From NCBI RefSeq assembly GCF_900609055.1, contig NZ_UXAW01000051.1:248001-312000 (forward strand): 64,000 nt of DNA. The letters run 5' to 3'. Made by a program: the position numbers and the translations under genes. Shown here piece by piece: positions 55,406-63,966 of this stretch (its first letter is position 1; the number at the start of each line of letters is the position of its first letter). Under the pieces are notes generated by a model. The model did no database searches. It saw nothing but the letters and a program-made list of their open reading frames with translations, and had not been told where the DNA came from. The stretch comes from Pseudogemmobacter humi. GTDB taxonomy: Bacteria > Pseudomonadota > Alphaproteobacteria > Rhodobacterales > Rhodobacteraceae.

Positions 55406-56155
55406 ATGGACGGCACGGCATTCTGGATCGCGGCGCTGATCGCCTCGGCGCTGGTCGGCCTGTCGAAAGGCGGGTTGCCGATGATCGGGATGCTGGCGGT
55501 GCCGGTGCTGTCGCTGGTGATCTCGCCGGTCACGGCGGCGGGGCTCTTGCTGCCGGTCTTCGTGGTCTCGGATCTGTTCGGGCTGTGGGCCTGGCGCAAG
55601 GCGTTCGACGCGCGGGTGTTGCGGATCGTGGTCAGCGGCGCGGCGGCGGGGATCGGCATCGGCTGGGCCACGGCGAGCCTGGTGCCCGAGGCGGCGGTGA
55701 CGCTGCTGGTGGGGGTGATCGGGCTGGTCTTCGCCGCCAACACCCTGTTGCGCCGCCGCCCCGAGGGGCCGCCCCGGCCCGCGCGGGTCGGGCCGGGGCT
55801 GTTCTGGGGCACCATCGCGGGTTTCACCAGTTTCGTCAGCCATGCCGGGGCGCCGCCGTTTCAGGTCTATGTGCTGCCGTTGCGGCTGGAAAAAACGGTC
55901 TTCGCCGGCACCGCGACCATAGCTTTCGCCCTGATCAATGCGATGAAGCTGATTCCCTACTGGTTCCTCGGCCAGCTGAACCCGCAGAACCTGCGCGTGG
56001 CGGCGATCCTGTTCCTTCCCGCGGTGATCGCGGTCTTCGCGGGGATCAGGCTGGTGCGCTGGCTGCCGGAAAAGCTGTTCTACCGGCTGGTGATCTGGTC
56101 CTTGCTGGCGATTTCGGTTCGGCTGGTGCATGACGGGCTGACGGGGCTGCTGTAG
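55406..56155 (+). CDS. TauE/SafE-family permease
   Basis: 249-residue inner-membrane protein with eight hydrophobic helices and the two family repeats (SALVGLSKGGLPMIGMLAVP and GTIAGFTSFVSHAGAPPFQV). Related proteins export sulfite or sulfoacetate-type organic anions. No sulfur-metabolism gene is nearby, so the substrate is open. Divergent from mdh. Confidence 0.85.
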   Translation: MDGTAFWIAALIASALVGLSKGGLPMIGMLAVPVLSLVISPVTAAGLLLPVFVVSDLFGLWAWRKAFDARVLRIVVSGAAAGIGIGWATASLVPEAAVTLLVGVIGLVFAANTLLRRRPEGPPRPARVGPGLFWGTIAGFTSFVSHAGAPPFQVYVLPLRLEKTVFAGTATIAFALINAMKLIPYWFLGQLNPQNLRVAAILFLPAVIAVFAGIRLVRWLPEKLFYRLVIWSLLAISVRLVHDGLTGLL

Positions 56156-56170
56156 CCCGCTGCCGCTGCG

Positions 56171-56196
56171 GCATTGCGCGAAATTTCTGCATTGCG
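56171..56196. promoter_or_regulatory. Direct repeat GCATTGCG before the malyl-CoA gene
   Basis: GCATTGCG at 56171-56178 and at 56189-56196 (18-base spacing), about 73 bases before the start codon. Possibly the binding site of a RamB/PccR-type carbon regulator, known for acetate and propionate genes; unproven. Confidence 0.3.
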
Positions 56197-56268
56197 GCGA
56201 ATATCCTCTTGCCGAATGTGCCAATTTCGTGCTTTGACACGCAAGATTATTGCCAAGGAGACTCGCTC

Positions 56269-57129
56269 ATGGCGCGCCCCTGCCGTTCGGTCCTCTATAT
56301 CCCCGGCTCTCGCGAGCGTGCGCTGGAGAAAGCGCGCGATCTGGCCTGCGATGCGGTCATCTTCGATCTTGAGGATGCGGTCGCCCCCGACGAGAAACCC
56401 GCCGCCCGCGGGTTGCTGGCCCGGGTGCTGCGGGACGCCGATTACGGGCCGCGCCTGCGCATCGTGCGGATCAACGGGCTGGACACGCCCTGGGGCCAGG
56501 ACGACGCGGTGGCGATGGCCGCCGCCATCGCGGGCGGCGCGAAGATCGATGCGATTCTGGTGCCCAAGGTGAATGCCCCCGCCGATCTGGATGCGGTGGC
56601 GGCGCTGGTGCCCGGGGCGGATCTCTGGGCGATGATGGAGACCTGCGCGGGCATGCTGAACGCGGCGGCCATCGCCGCGCATCCGCGGCTGACCGGGATG
56701 GTGATGGGGACGAACGATCTGGCGAAGGAACTCGGCAGCCGTTTCCGCCCTGACCGTCTGGGGGTGCAGGCGGGGCTGGGGCTGTGCCTGCTGGCCGCGC
56801 GCGCCCATGCGCTGACCATCGTCGATGGCGTCTACAACGCTTTCAAGGACGAGGCGGGGCTGCGCGCCGAATGCGAACAGGGCCGCGACATGGGATTCGA
56901 CGGCAAGACGCTGGTCCATCCCGCCCAGCTTCAGATCGCCAACGAAGTGTTTGCGCCTTCGGATTCCGATCTCGATCTCGCCCGCCGCCAGATCGCCGCA
57001 TATGATGCGGTGACGGCCGAGGGCGGCGGGGTTGCCGTGGTGGACGGGCGGATCGTCGAGAATCTGCATATCGTCACCGCCCGCGCGCTGCTGGAAAAGG
57101 CGGCGGCGATCGGGGCTCTGGCAAATTGA
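56269..57129 (+). CDS. mcl2: HpcH/HpaI-family CoA ester lyase, likely (3S)-malyl-CoA thioesterase
   Basis: 286 residues, CitE-like TIM barrel: RSVLYIPGSRERALEKA, metal-binding VIFDLEDAVAPDEKPAAR, RINGLDTPWG, ILVPKVNAPADL and GFDGKTLVHPAQLQIANEVF. Resembles the short Rhodobacter Mcl2, which hydrolyses malyl-CoA in the ethylmalonyl-CoA pathway; a lyase (Mcl1-like) or citE function is the alternative. The presence of mch 1.8 kb downstream favours the pathway. ATG 56269 follows AAGGAG. Confidence 0.78.
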   Translation: MARPCRSVLYIPGSRERALEKARDLACDAVIFDLEDAVAPDEKPAARGLLARVLRDADYGPRLRIVRINGLDTPWGQDDAVAMAAAIAGGAKIDAILVPKVNAPADLDAVAALVPGADLWAMMETCAGMLNAAAIAAHPRLTGMVMGTNDLAKELGSRFRPDRLGVQAGLGLCLLAARAHALTIVDGVYNAFKDEAGLRAECEQGRDMGFDGKTLVHPAQLQIANEVFAPSDSDLDLARRQIAAYDAVTAEGGGVAVVDGRIVENLHIVTARALLEKAAAIGALAN

Positions 57130-57180
57130 GGCGGAACGGGGCAGGAATGACCCCGTAAACCCCGAACCCCGGAGCCCGCC

Positions 57181-57726
57181 ATGTTCTCGCTCGCCCTCGG
57201 TGTCCTGTTGTGGAGCGCCGCCCATCTGTTCAAACGCCTCGCCCCGGCTTCCCGAGAGGGGATGGGCGCGGGCGGCCGCGGCACGGTCGCGTTGCTGGTC
57301 CTCGCCTCGATCGGGCTGATGATCTTCGGCTACCGCATCGATCCCGGCACGTTCTACTGGGGCCGCAGCCCGATGACGACCGGGATCAACAATCTCATGA
57401 TGCTGGTCTCGGTGTATTTCTTCGCCGCCGCCGGGATGAAGACCGCGCTGGCGCGCAGGCTGCGCCATCCGATGCTGTGGGGCGTGGTGATCTGGTCGGC
57501 GGCGCATCTGCTGGTGAACGGCGACTCGCCGTCTTTCGTGCTGTTCGGCGGCCTCGGTCTCTGGGCGCTGGTCCAGATGGCGGCGATCAACCGCCATGCC
57601 GGGCCTTTCGTGCCGCCGCCGCCAAAGCCTGCGAAGATGGAATGGATCGCGGTGGCGGGCACGCTGGTGGTCTATGGCGCTCTGGCCGGGGCGCATTACC
57701 TGCTCGGCTATCCTGTGTTCGGGTGA
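57181..57726 (+). CDS. nnrU: NnrU family membrane protein
   Basis: 181 residues with about five helices, beginning MFSLALGVLLWSAAHLFKRL and carrying the conserved WSAAHLLVNGD loop with His and Asn-Gly-Asp. NnrU was first described beside nitrite/nitric oxide reductase genes; here no denitrification gene is nearby, and similar proteins occur in carotenoid/quinone-related enzymes. Probable transcription with the preceding gene. Confidence 0.8.
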   Translation: MFSLALGVLLWSAAHLFKRLAPASREGMGAGGRGTVALLVLASIGLMIFGYRIDPGTFYWGRSPMTTGINNLMMLVSVYFFAAAGMKTALARRLRHPMLWGVVIWSAAHLLVNGDSPSFVLFGGLGLWALVQMAAINRHAGPFVPPPPKPAKMEWIAVAGTLVVYGALAGAHYLLGYPVFG

Positions 57727-57730
57727 TGCG

Positions 57731-57934
57731 ATGAAACTCTACCGTTTTCTGTCCGGGGACGACACTTCCACCTTTTGCCACAAGGTCTCGGCCGCGCTGG
57801 CGAAAGGATGGGAGCTTTACGGTTCGCCGACCTATGCCTTCGATGCCTCGAACGGGGTGATGCGCTGCGGCCAGGCGGTGGTGAAAGAGGTCGGGGGCGA
57901 ATATGCGCCCGATCTGAAACTGGGCGAGCAATAG
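57731..57934 (+). CDS. DUF1737-type small protein
   Basis: 67 residues, MKLYRFLSGDDTSTFCHKVS, with FCHKVSAALAKGWELYGSPT, the hallmark of the DUF1737 family, and an ending VVKEVGGEYAPDLKLGEQ. Cytoplasmic. Starts four bases after nnrU stop. Function unknown. Confidence 0.82.
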   Translation: MKLYRFLSGDDTSTFCHKVSAALAKGWELYGSPTYAFDASNGVMRCGQAVVKEVGGEYAPDLKLGEQ

Positions 57935-57948
57935 GCGGGCGGGCAGAA

Positions 57949-58009
57949 GGGGGCCCTGCCCCCGTCTGCTTGCGCAGACTCCCCCGGAGTATTTGGGTCA
58001 GGATGAAAG
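57949..58009 (+). repeat. Hairpin-repeat half-site, copy 6
   Basis: GTCTGCTTGCGCAGAC hairpin, then TCCCCCGGAGTATTTG then GGTCAGGATGAAAG, ending 38 bases before the mch start. Forms an inverted pair with copy 7 on the other side of mch. Confidence 0.8.
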
Positions 58010-58047
58010 GGGCAGGGGCCGGGCGTCCCTGCCGGAAAGGGGCGAGG

Positions 58048-59076
58048 ATGAAGACCAACCCGGGGCGTTTCTTCGAGGATTACCGTGTGGGCGAGGTGAT
58101 CCGTCATGCGGTGCCGCGCACCGTTTCGGGCGGCGAGCGCGCACTTTATCACGCGCTCTATCCGGCGCGCGGCGCGCTTTACTCCTCCGACGCATTCGCC
58201 CGTGCCTCGGGGCTGGCGGCAAGCCCGATGGATGATCTGATCGCCTTCCACACCGTCTTCGGCAAGACGGTGCCCGACATCAGCCTGAACGCCATCGCCA
58301 ATCTCGGCTATGCCGAGGGGCGCTGGCTGCGGCCGGTCTGGCCTGGCGATACGATCCGCTCGGAATCCGAGGTGATCGGGGTGAAGGAGAATTCCAACGG
58401 CAAATCCGGCGTGGTTTACGTGCGCACCCGCGGCCTGAACCAGCATGGCGAGGCGGTGCTGGAATATGTCCGCTGGGTGATGGTGCGCAAGCGCCGCGAC
58501 GTGCCAGCGCCCGATCCGGTGGTTCCGCACCTGCAAAAAGCGGTGGCGGCGGCGGATCTGGTGGTGCCGGAGGGGCTCGATTTCACCGCTTACGATTTCA
58601 CCCTGGCCGGCGAGCCGCATCGCCAGCGCGGCTATGAGATCGGCGAGAAGATCGACCATGTCGACGGTGTGACCGTCGAAGAGGCCGAGCATATGCTGGC
58701 CACGAGGCTGTGGCAGAACACGGCCAGGGTGCATTTCGACGTGACCGCGCGCGAGGACGGGCGGCGGCTGATCTACGGCGGCCATGTGATCAGCCTGGCG
58801 CGCGCGCTGTCGTTCAACGGGCTGGCGAATGCGCAGATGATCGTGGCGCTGAACGCGGGGGCGCATGCCAACCCCTGTTTCGCGGGCGATACCGTGCGGG
58901 CCTGGTCCGAGGTGCTGGACAAGGCCGAGACATCCGCGCCCGGCGTGGGCGCGCTCCGGCTGCGGCTGGTGGCGGTGAAACAGGGGGCCGCGCCTTTCGC
59001 GCTGAAGGATGGCGAGGGCAAATATCTGCCCGAGGTGCTGCTGGATCTGGATTACTGGGCGCTGATGCCGCTGTGA
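58048..59076 (+). CDS. mch: Mesaconyl-CoA hydratase (MaoC-like)
   Basis: 342 residues with two hotdog (MaoC-like) domains: the first begins MKTNPGRFFEDYRVGEVI and contains FHTVFGKTVPDISLNAIANL, the second contains YEIGEKIDHVDGVTVEEAEH. This start and FGKTVPDISLNA are typical of the mesaconyl-CoA hydratase that makes beta-methylmalyl-CoA in the ethylmalonyl-CoA pathway of acetate assimilation. ATG 58048 follows GGCGAGG. Flanked by two inverted hairpin-repeat half-sites. Confidence 0.88.
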   Translation: MKTNPGRFFEDYRVGEVIRHAVPRTVSGGERALYHALYPARGALYSSDAFARASGLAASPMDDLIAFHTVFGKTVPDISLNAIANLGYAEGRWLRPVWPGDTIRSESEVIGVKENSNGKSGVVYVRTRGLNQHGEAVLEYVRWVMVRKRRDVPAPDPVVPHLQKAVAAADLVVPEGLDFTAYDFTLAGEPHRQRGYEIGEKIDHVDGVTVEEAEHMLATRLWQNTARVHFDVTAREDGRRLIYGGHVISLARALSFNGLANAQMIVALNAGAHANPCFAGDTVRAWSEVLDKAETSAPGVGALRLRLVAVKQGAAPFALKDGEGKYLPEVLLDLDYWALMPL

Positions 59077-59118
59077 CCGGCTGCCCCCCGGGCGGGGTGT
59101 CCGGCCCGGGAGGAAAGC

Positions 59119-59160
59119 GGCTTTCATCCTGACGAAAATACCCCCGCCGGAGGCGCAGGT
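59119..59160 (-). repeat. Hairpin-repeat half-site, copy 7
   Basis: CGGCTTTCATCCTGAC, GAAAATACCCCCGCC, GGAGGCGCAGGT: the inverse orientation of copy 6. Lies 42 bases after the mch stop. Confidence 0.8.
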
Positions 59161-59466
59161 TGCGGCTAGGCGGGCCGGCTGAGAACCTGCGCCCGGCGGG
59201 CGGGCGGGATGCGCCCGGCGGGTAATTCCCGAATGAAATCATCGGTAATTGTTTGTGGTCACAGGTGTGATCACGCATATCGATTGTGTGATCACATAGG
59301 CCGCGAAAAAAGTCGCGGGTTAGCGCGAACAGGGGGCAACCCGGTATTGTGCCCCGTGACTCGGCTGATAAAAACGCTATGACAAGGGACGTATCGAAGC
59401 GCGCTCCGCCCGGAAGACCGCCCTCAGGCGACATGGATGGGGCAGCCAGCGACAAAGGGACAAGAG
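59161..59466. other. Promoter region of the sdh operon
   Basis: About 300 bases without a gene, locally AT-richer than the surroundings, containing three GTGATCAC-type palindromes (next entry), a GC hairpin CGCGAAAAAAGTCGCG, and no clear terminator. Supports regulated transcription of sdhCDAB. Confidence 0.6.
59254..59296. promoter_or_regulatory. Three palindromic sites before sdhC
   Basis: TGTGGTCACA (59254-59263), TGTGATCAC (59266-59274) and TGTGATCACA (59287-59296). The centres of sites 2 and 3 are 21 bases apart, two helical turns, and 12 bases separate 1 and 2, so a regulator could bind cooperatively on one face. The regulator is not identified. Confidence 0.5.
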
Positions 59467-59856
59467 ATGTCTGCACCGAAGCGGGCCGAAAGGCCGCTGT
59501 CTCCGTTCATGATCGGCCCCTATTACCGGCCGCAGATGACCTCGATTTCCTCGATCATGGTGCGTATCACCGGCATAGCGACGCTCGGGACGATCTTCCT
59601 TCTGGTCGCCTGGCTGCTGGCCGCCGCCACCTCGCCGGCCGCCTTCGACTGCATCGACTGGCTGCTGACCAGCGTCGTGGGCGATGTGCTGCTGGTGCTT
59701 GCCGTCTGGGCGATCTGGTATCATGCGCTCGGCCGTCTGCGCCATCTGATCTGGGATCTGGGCTATTTCGTCGAGATCCGCGCCAATGAGGTGATGGGCC
59801 TTGGCATGTTCATCGGCGCCACGGTTCTGACGCTGATCACCGTTCTTGTGGTTTGA
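59467..59856 (+). CDS. sdhC: Succinate dehydrogenase cytochrome b556 subunit
   Basis: 129 residues, three membrane helices, with the family motifs RPLSPFMIGPYYRPQMTSIS and the haem-ligand region HALGRLRHLIWD. Anchors SdhAB in the inner membrane and helps bind ubiquinone. The ATG at 59467 follows AAGGGACAAGAG. First gene of sdhCDAB. Confidence 0.93.
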   Translation: MSAPKRAERPLSPFMIGPYYRPQMTSISSIMVRITGIATLGTIFLLVAWLLAAATSPAAFDCIDWLLTSVVGDVLLVLAVWAIWYHALGRLRHLIWDLGYFVEIRANEVMGLGMFIGATVLTLITVLVV

Positions 59857-59866
59857 GGAGACTGAG

Positions 59867-60238
59867 ATGCGTTTCATCACTGACCGCAAGGGCGCCGAGG
59901 GTCTGGGTTCGGCACGGGCAGGCACCCATCACCACTGGCATATGATGATCAGCTCGGCTCTGTTGATCGTGCTGGTGCCGCTGTTCGTCTTCACCTTCGG
60001 CATCGGCCTTGGCCGCAGCCATGAGGGCGTGCTGGAGTATTTCTCGCGGCCCTGGCCGGCGATCATCACCGGGCTGACCCTGGTTGTGGTCACGCTCCAC
60101 TGCAAGAGCGAGGCCGAAGAGGCGATCGTCGATTATGTGCATGGCGCGAAGGGCAAACTGCTTCTGGTCGCCGTGACGGGTTTTGCCTGGGCGGTCATCG
60201 CAGCCGGGCTGTTCGCTCTGGTAAAACTGGCTCTGTAG
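59867..60238 (+). CDS. sdhD: Succinate dehydrogenase membrane anchor SdhD
   Basis: 123 residues, MRFITDRKGAEGLGSARAGT, three hydrophobic helices, His-rich motif HHHWHMMISS and CKSEAEEAIVDYVHG, typical of alphaproteobacterial SdhD. Contributes the second membrane anchor. ATG 59867 is chosen over 59846, which overlaps sdhC; ten bases separate it from sdhC. Confidence 0.92.
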   Translation: MRFITDRKGAEGLGSARAGTHHHWHMMISSALLIVLVPLFVFTFGIGLGRSHEGVLEYFSRPWPAIITGLTLVVVTLHCKSEAEEAIVDYVHGAKGKLLLVAVTGFAWAVIAAGLFALVKLAL

Positions 60239-60303
60239 GATCGGCCCTTGTGAGGCTGGCCGAAAGGCCGGCGCCAGGCAGGCACGGTTAAGGAAAGACG
60301 GAA

Positions 60304-62109
60304 ATGACTGCTGCATACGCTTACGAGGTCCACGATTATGACGTGGTGGTGGTGGGTGCCGGCGGCGCGGGCCTGCGCGCGACGCTGGGCATGGCCGAAC
60401 AGGGGCTGCGCACCGCCTGCGTGACCAAGGTCTTCCCGACCCGCTCGCATACCGTGGCGGCCCAGGGCGGCATCGCCGCGAGCCTTGGTAATATGGGGCC
60501 CGACAGCTGGCAGTGGCATATGTATGACACGGTGAAGGGCTCGGACTGGCTGGGCGACACCGATGCGATGGAATATCTGGCCCGCTCCGCTCAGGCCGCG
60601 GTCTATGAGCTGGAACATTACGGCGTGCCGTTTTCGCGCACCGAAGAGGGCAAGATCTACCAGCGCCCGTTCGGCGGCCATACCACCCAGTTCGGCGAGG
60701 GCCCGCCGGTGCAGCGCACCTGCGCCGCCGCCGACCGCACCGGCCACGCGATCCTGCACACGCTCTATGGCCGCTCGCTCAAGGAGCGCGCCGAGTTCTA
60801 CATCGAATATTTCGCGCTGGATCTGATCATCACCGACGGGCGCTGCACCGGCGTGGTGTGCTGGAAGCTCGACGACGGCACGATCCATGTGTTCAATGCC
60901 AAGATGGTGGTGCTGGCGACCGGCGGCTACGGCCGGGCCTATTTCTCGGCGACATCGGCCCATACCTGCACCGGCGACGGCGGCGGTATGGTGGCGCGCG
61001 CGGGCCTGCCGCTTCAGGACATGGAATTCGTGCAGTTCCACCCCACGGGCATCTACGGCTCGGGCTGCCTGATCACCGAGGGCGCGCGCGGCGAGGGCGG
61101 CTATCTGACCAACGTGAACGGCGAGCGGTTCATGGAGCGCTATGCGCCCCATTACAAGGATCTGGCGCCGCGCGATTATGTCAGCCGCTGCATGACGCTG
61201 GAGATCCGCGAGGGCCGCGGCGTCGGCGCCGAGGGCGACCATATCTTCCTGCACCTCAACCACCTGCCGCCCGAGACCCTGCACGAACGCCTGCCGGGCA
61301 TCTCGGAATCGGCGAAGATCTTCGCGGGCGTCAACGTGAACAAGGAACCGATCCCGGTTCTGCCCACGGTGCATTACAACATGGGCGGCATCCCGACGAA
61401 CTACTGGGGCGAGGTGCTGAACCCGACCGCTGAGAACCCCGATGCGGTGTTCCCCGGCCTGATGGCGGTGGGCGAGGCGGGCTGCGCCAGCGTGCATGGC
61501 GCGAACCGGCTCGGCTCGAACTCGCTGATCGACCTCGTGGTGTTCGGCCGTGCGGCCGCGATCCGCGCGGGCGAGGTGGTCGATCCGAAATCGCCGGTGC
61601 CCGCGACCAATACCGCCGGGGTGGACAAGGCGCTCGCCCGGCTCGACGCTTTGCGCTACGCGAAAGGCGCGATCCCGACCGCCGATCTGCGGCTTGAGAT
61701 GCAAAAGACCATGCAGCGCGACGCCGCCGTCTTCCGCACCGAAAAGACCCTGGCCGAGGGCGAGCGTGCGATGACCGAAATCGCCGGCAAGATGGGCGAT
61801 CTGAAGGTCACCGACCGCTCGATGATCTGGAACAGCGATCTGATGGAGACGCTGGAACTGACCAATCTGATGCCGAATGCGCTGGCGACGATCTACGGCG
61901 CCCATGCCCGGACCGAGAGCCGCGGCGCCCATGCGCATGAGGATTATCCGACCCGCGACGATGAGACCTGGCGCAGGCACAGCCTGGCCTGGGTCGAGGG
62001 CAACAGGGTCACGCTCGACTACCGACCGGTGCATACCGATCCGCTGACCACCGAGGCCGAGGGCGGCATCAGCCTGAAGAAGATCGCCCCGGCGGAAAGG
62101 AAGTTCTGA
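60304..62109 (+). CDS. sdhA: Succinate dehydrogenase flavoprotein
   Basis: 601-residue flavoprotein that oxidises succinate to fumarate. FAD-binding [17 protein letters not shown], covalent FAD histidine in [11 protein letters not shown], substrate-site [11 protein letters not shown] and [11 protein letters not shown], and [18 protein letters not shown]. Stop codon overlaps the ATG of the first lipoprotein gene. Confidence 0.97.
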   Translation: MTAAYAYEVHDYDVVVVGAGGAGLRATLGMAEQGLRTACVTKVFPTRSHTVAAQGGIAASLGNMGPDSWQWHMYDTVKGSDWLGDTDAMEYLARSAQAAVYELEHYGVPFSRTEEGKIYQRPFGGHTTQFGEGPPVQRTCAAADRTGHAILHTLYGRSLKERAEFYIEYFALDLIITDGRCTGVVCWKLDDGTIHVFNAKMVVLATGGYGRAYFSATSAHTCTGDGGGMVARAGLPLQDMEFVQFHPTGIYGSGCLITEGARGEGGYLTNVNGERFMERYAPHYKDLAPRDYVSRCMTLEIREGRGVGAEGDHIFLHLNHLPPETLHERLPGISESAKIFAGVNVNKEPIPVLPTVHYNMGGIPTNYWGEVLNPTAENPDAVFPGLMAVGEAGCASVHGANRLGSNSLIDLVVFGRAAAIRAGEVVDPKSPVPATNTAGVDKALARLDALRYAKGAIPTADLRLEMQKTMQRDAAVFRTEKTLAEGERAMTEIAGKMGDLKVTDRSMIWNSDLMETLELTNLMPNALATIYGAHARTESRGAHAHEDYPTRDDETWRRHSLAWVEGNRVTLDYRPVHTDPLTTEAEGGISLKKIAPAERKF

Positions 62110-62453
62110 TGCGCGGGCTGGCCCTCATCCTTTGCCTTGCACTGCCCGCCTGCGTGGCGGGCGAGGCGGTGATGCAGGAAACCACCCGCTCGCTGGCGCG
62201 TTCGGCGGTAAATTCGGCGGCGGCGCAACATCTGCCGGGGGTGAATGTCACCCCCTTCACCGACTGCGTGATCAACAATGCGCAGACGGGCGAGCTGATC
62301 CAGCTCGCGCAATATGCCTCGGCAGGCACCAATGGCGCGGCCCAGGCCTGGCCGGTGGTGCGCACCATCGCCAGCCGCCCCGAGGCGACGCAATGCCTGG
62401 TGCGGTCGCTGAGCACCACGCAGATGCTCTCGGTTGGAGGACTCGCGCTGTGA
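62109..62453 (+). CDS. Small lipoprotein 1 between sdhA and sdhB
   Basis: 114 residues: signal peptide [20 protein letters not shown] with lipobox LPAC (Cys15). Mature part helical, with TRSLARSAVNSAAAQHLPGV and two cysteines (FTDC, ATQC) that may pair. Stop overlaps the next start (GTGA). No known family. Envelope location; a role in complex II assembly is inferred only from the operon. Confidence 0.75.
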   Translation: MRGLALILCLALPACVAGEAVMQETTRSLARSAVNSAAAQHLPGVNVTPFTDCVINNAQTGELIQLAQYASAGTNGAAQAWPVVRTIASRPEATQCLVRSLSTTQMLSVGGLAL

Positions 62454-62764
62454 CCCGCCTTTTTCTGCTGCCCGCTGTCCTCTTGCTGGCCGCCTGCGAT
62501 CCGCAGGCGCTGGCCGACAAGACCACGCGCAACCTGGCGCATGGCGTTGTGCTGCCGGTGGTAAGCCGCGATCTGCCGGCGGGGCCGGCGGAACAGGCGA
62601 CCGATTGCATCCTGAACGCGGCCTCGATGCCCGAGATCCGCGCGCTGGCCCGTGACACCGGGGTCGAGGCCGGAAGCCAGACCCGCGAGAACATCCGTAA
62701 CATCGCGCTGCGCCCGGCGGCGCAAAGCTGCTTCGCCGCGCGCGGCCTGCCGCAGGTCAGATGA
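62450..62764 (+). CDS. Small lipoprotein 2 between sdhA and sdhB
   Basis: 104 residues from GTG 62450: VTRLFLLPAVLLLAACDPQA, lipobox LAAC. The mature part repeats the pattern of lipoprotein 1: helical TTRNLAHGVVLPVVS, TDCILNAASMPEIRALA, and AAQSCFAARGLPQ, with the same pair of cysteines. The two are probably paralogs by duplication. Overlaps both neighbours by four bases. Confidence 0.72.
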   Translation: MTRLFLLPAVLLLAACDPQALADKTTRNLAHGVVLPVVSRDLPAGPAEQATDCILNAASMPEIRALARDTGVEAGSQTRENIRNIALRPAAQSCFAARGLPQVR

Positions 62765-63069
62765 TGCGCGCCGCCGCCCTTCTTTTGCCGATGGCGCTTC
62801 TGGCCTGCGGGCCGCTGCCGGTTCATGTTGCCGAACAGCAATGCCTGCAAGCCGCGCGCGAGGCCCGCGGCCCCACCGGCAGCGCCGGGATCGGCGTTGT
62901 CTCTGGCGGCAGGGGCGGCACCCGGACGCGGGGCGATCTCGAGATCACCATCTCGTCCGACTGGCTGGCCGGGAAGGATCCCGCCGCCGTCTACGACACC
63001 TGCGTCATGTCGAAATCCGGGCAGGCGCCGAGCCGCCCGCTATACCAAAGATCCGACTGGAAAGGCTGA
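62761..63069 (+). CDS. Small lipoprotein 3 between sdhA and sdhB
   Basis: 102 residues, MMRAAALLLPMALLACGPLP, lipobox LLAC. Glycine/arginine-rich centre (GVVSGGRGGTRTRGDL) and a C-terminal YDTCVMSKSGQAPSRPLYQ. Two cysteines beyond the lipobox. Start at 62761 or the adjacent ATG at 62764. Not clearly related to lipoproteins 1 and 2. sdhB starts three bases after it. Confidence 0.72.
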   Translation: MMRAAALLLPMALLACGPLPVHVAEQQCLQAAREARGPTGSAGIGVVSGGRGGTRTRGDLEITISSDWLAGKDPAAVYDTCVMSKSGQAPSRPLYQRSDWKG

Positions 63070-63072
63070 CCC

Positions 63073-63852
63073 ATGGTCCAGTTCTCGCTGCCCAAAAACT
63101 CTCAGGTTCGCACCGGCAAGACCTGGCCGAAGCCCGAAGGCGCCACCAATATCCGCGCCTTCCGCATCTATCGCTGGGATCCCGACACCGGCGAGAACCC
63201 GCGGGTGGACACCTATCATCTCGACATGGACAAATGCGGCCCGATGGTTCTGGACGCGCTGATCAAGATCAAGAACGAGATCGACCCGACGCTGACCTTC
63301 CGCCGCTCGTGCCGCGAGGGGATCTGCGGCTCATGTGCGATGAACATCGACGGGATCAACACGCTGGCCTGCATCTGGGGGCTGGACGAGATCAAGGGCG
63401 ACGTGCGGATCTACCCGCTGCCGCATATGCCGGTGGTGAAGGATCTGATCCCGGATCTGACGCATTTCTACGCGCAGCACGCCTCGATCATGCCCTGGCT
63501 TGAGACGAAATCGAACACGCCGGCCAAGGAATGGCGCCAGTCGATCGAGGACCGCAAGAAGCTCGACGGGCTTTATGAATGCGTGATGTGCGCGTCCTGC
63601 TCGACCTCCTGCCCGAGCTACTGGTGGAATTCCGAGAAATATCTCGGGCCGGCGGCGCTGCTGCATGCCTACCGCTGGATCATCGATTCGCGCGACGAGA
63701 TCACCGGCGAGCGGCTCGATGGACTGGAAGATCCGTTCAAGCTGTATCGCTGCCATACGATCATGAACTGCACCAAGACCTGCCCCAAGGGGCTGAACCC
63801 GGCGAAGGCGATCGCCGAGATCAAGAAAATGATGGTCGAGCGCGTCGCCTGA
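63073..63852 (+). CDS. sdhB: Succinate dehydrogenase iron-sulfur protein
   Basis: 259 residues. [2Fe-2S] site [21 protein letters not shown], [4Fe-4S] site [16 protein letters not shown] and [3Fe-4S] site [17 protein letters not shown], in the usual order. Passes electrons from SdhA to quinone. Separated from sdhA by three small lipoprotein genes, an unusual gap in other bacteria. Confidence 0.97.
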   Translation: MVQFSLPKNSQVRTGKTWPKPEGATNIRAFRIYRWDPDTGENPRVDTYHLDMDKCGPMVLDALIKIKNEIDPTLTFRRSCREGICGSCAMNIDGINTLACIWGLDEIKGDVRIYPLPHMPVVKDLIPDLTHFYAQHASIMPWLETKSNTPAKEWRQSIEDRKKLDGLYECVMCASCSTSCPSYWWNSEKYLGPAALLHAYRWIIDSRDEITGERLDGLEDPFKLYRCHTIMNCTKTCPKGLNPAKAIAEIKKMMVERVA

Positions 63853-63901
63853 CCCGGCCGGGGAGGGGGCGCCGCCCCCGTCCCTGCGTGCCGCAGGGAC
63901 T

Positions 63902-63966
63902 CCCCCGGGGTATTTGTCTCAGGGTGAAAGCCCTTTCATCCTGAGACAAATACCCCCGCCGGAGGC
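63902..63966. repeat. Palindromic hairpin repeat, full copy 8
   Basis: CCCCCGGGGTATTTGTCTC AGGGTGAAAG, two-base spacer, CTTTCATCCTGAGACAAATACCCCC: 21-base arms with one mismatch. A GTCCCTGCGTGCCGCAGGGAC hairpin lies just before it. Probable terminator of sdhCDAB. Confidence 0.85.
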
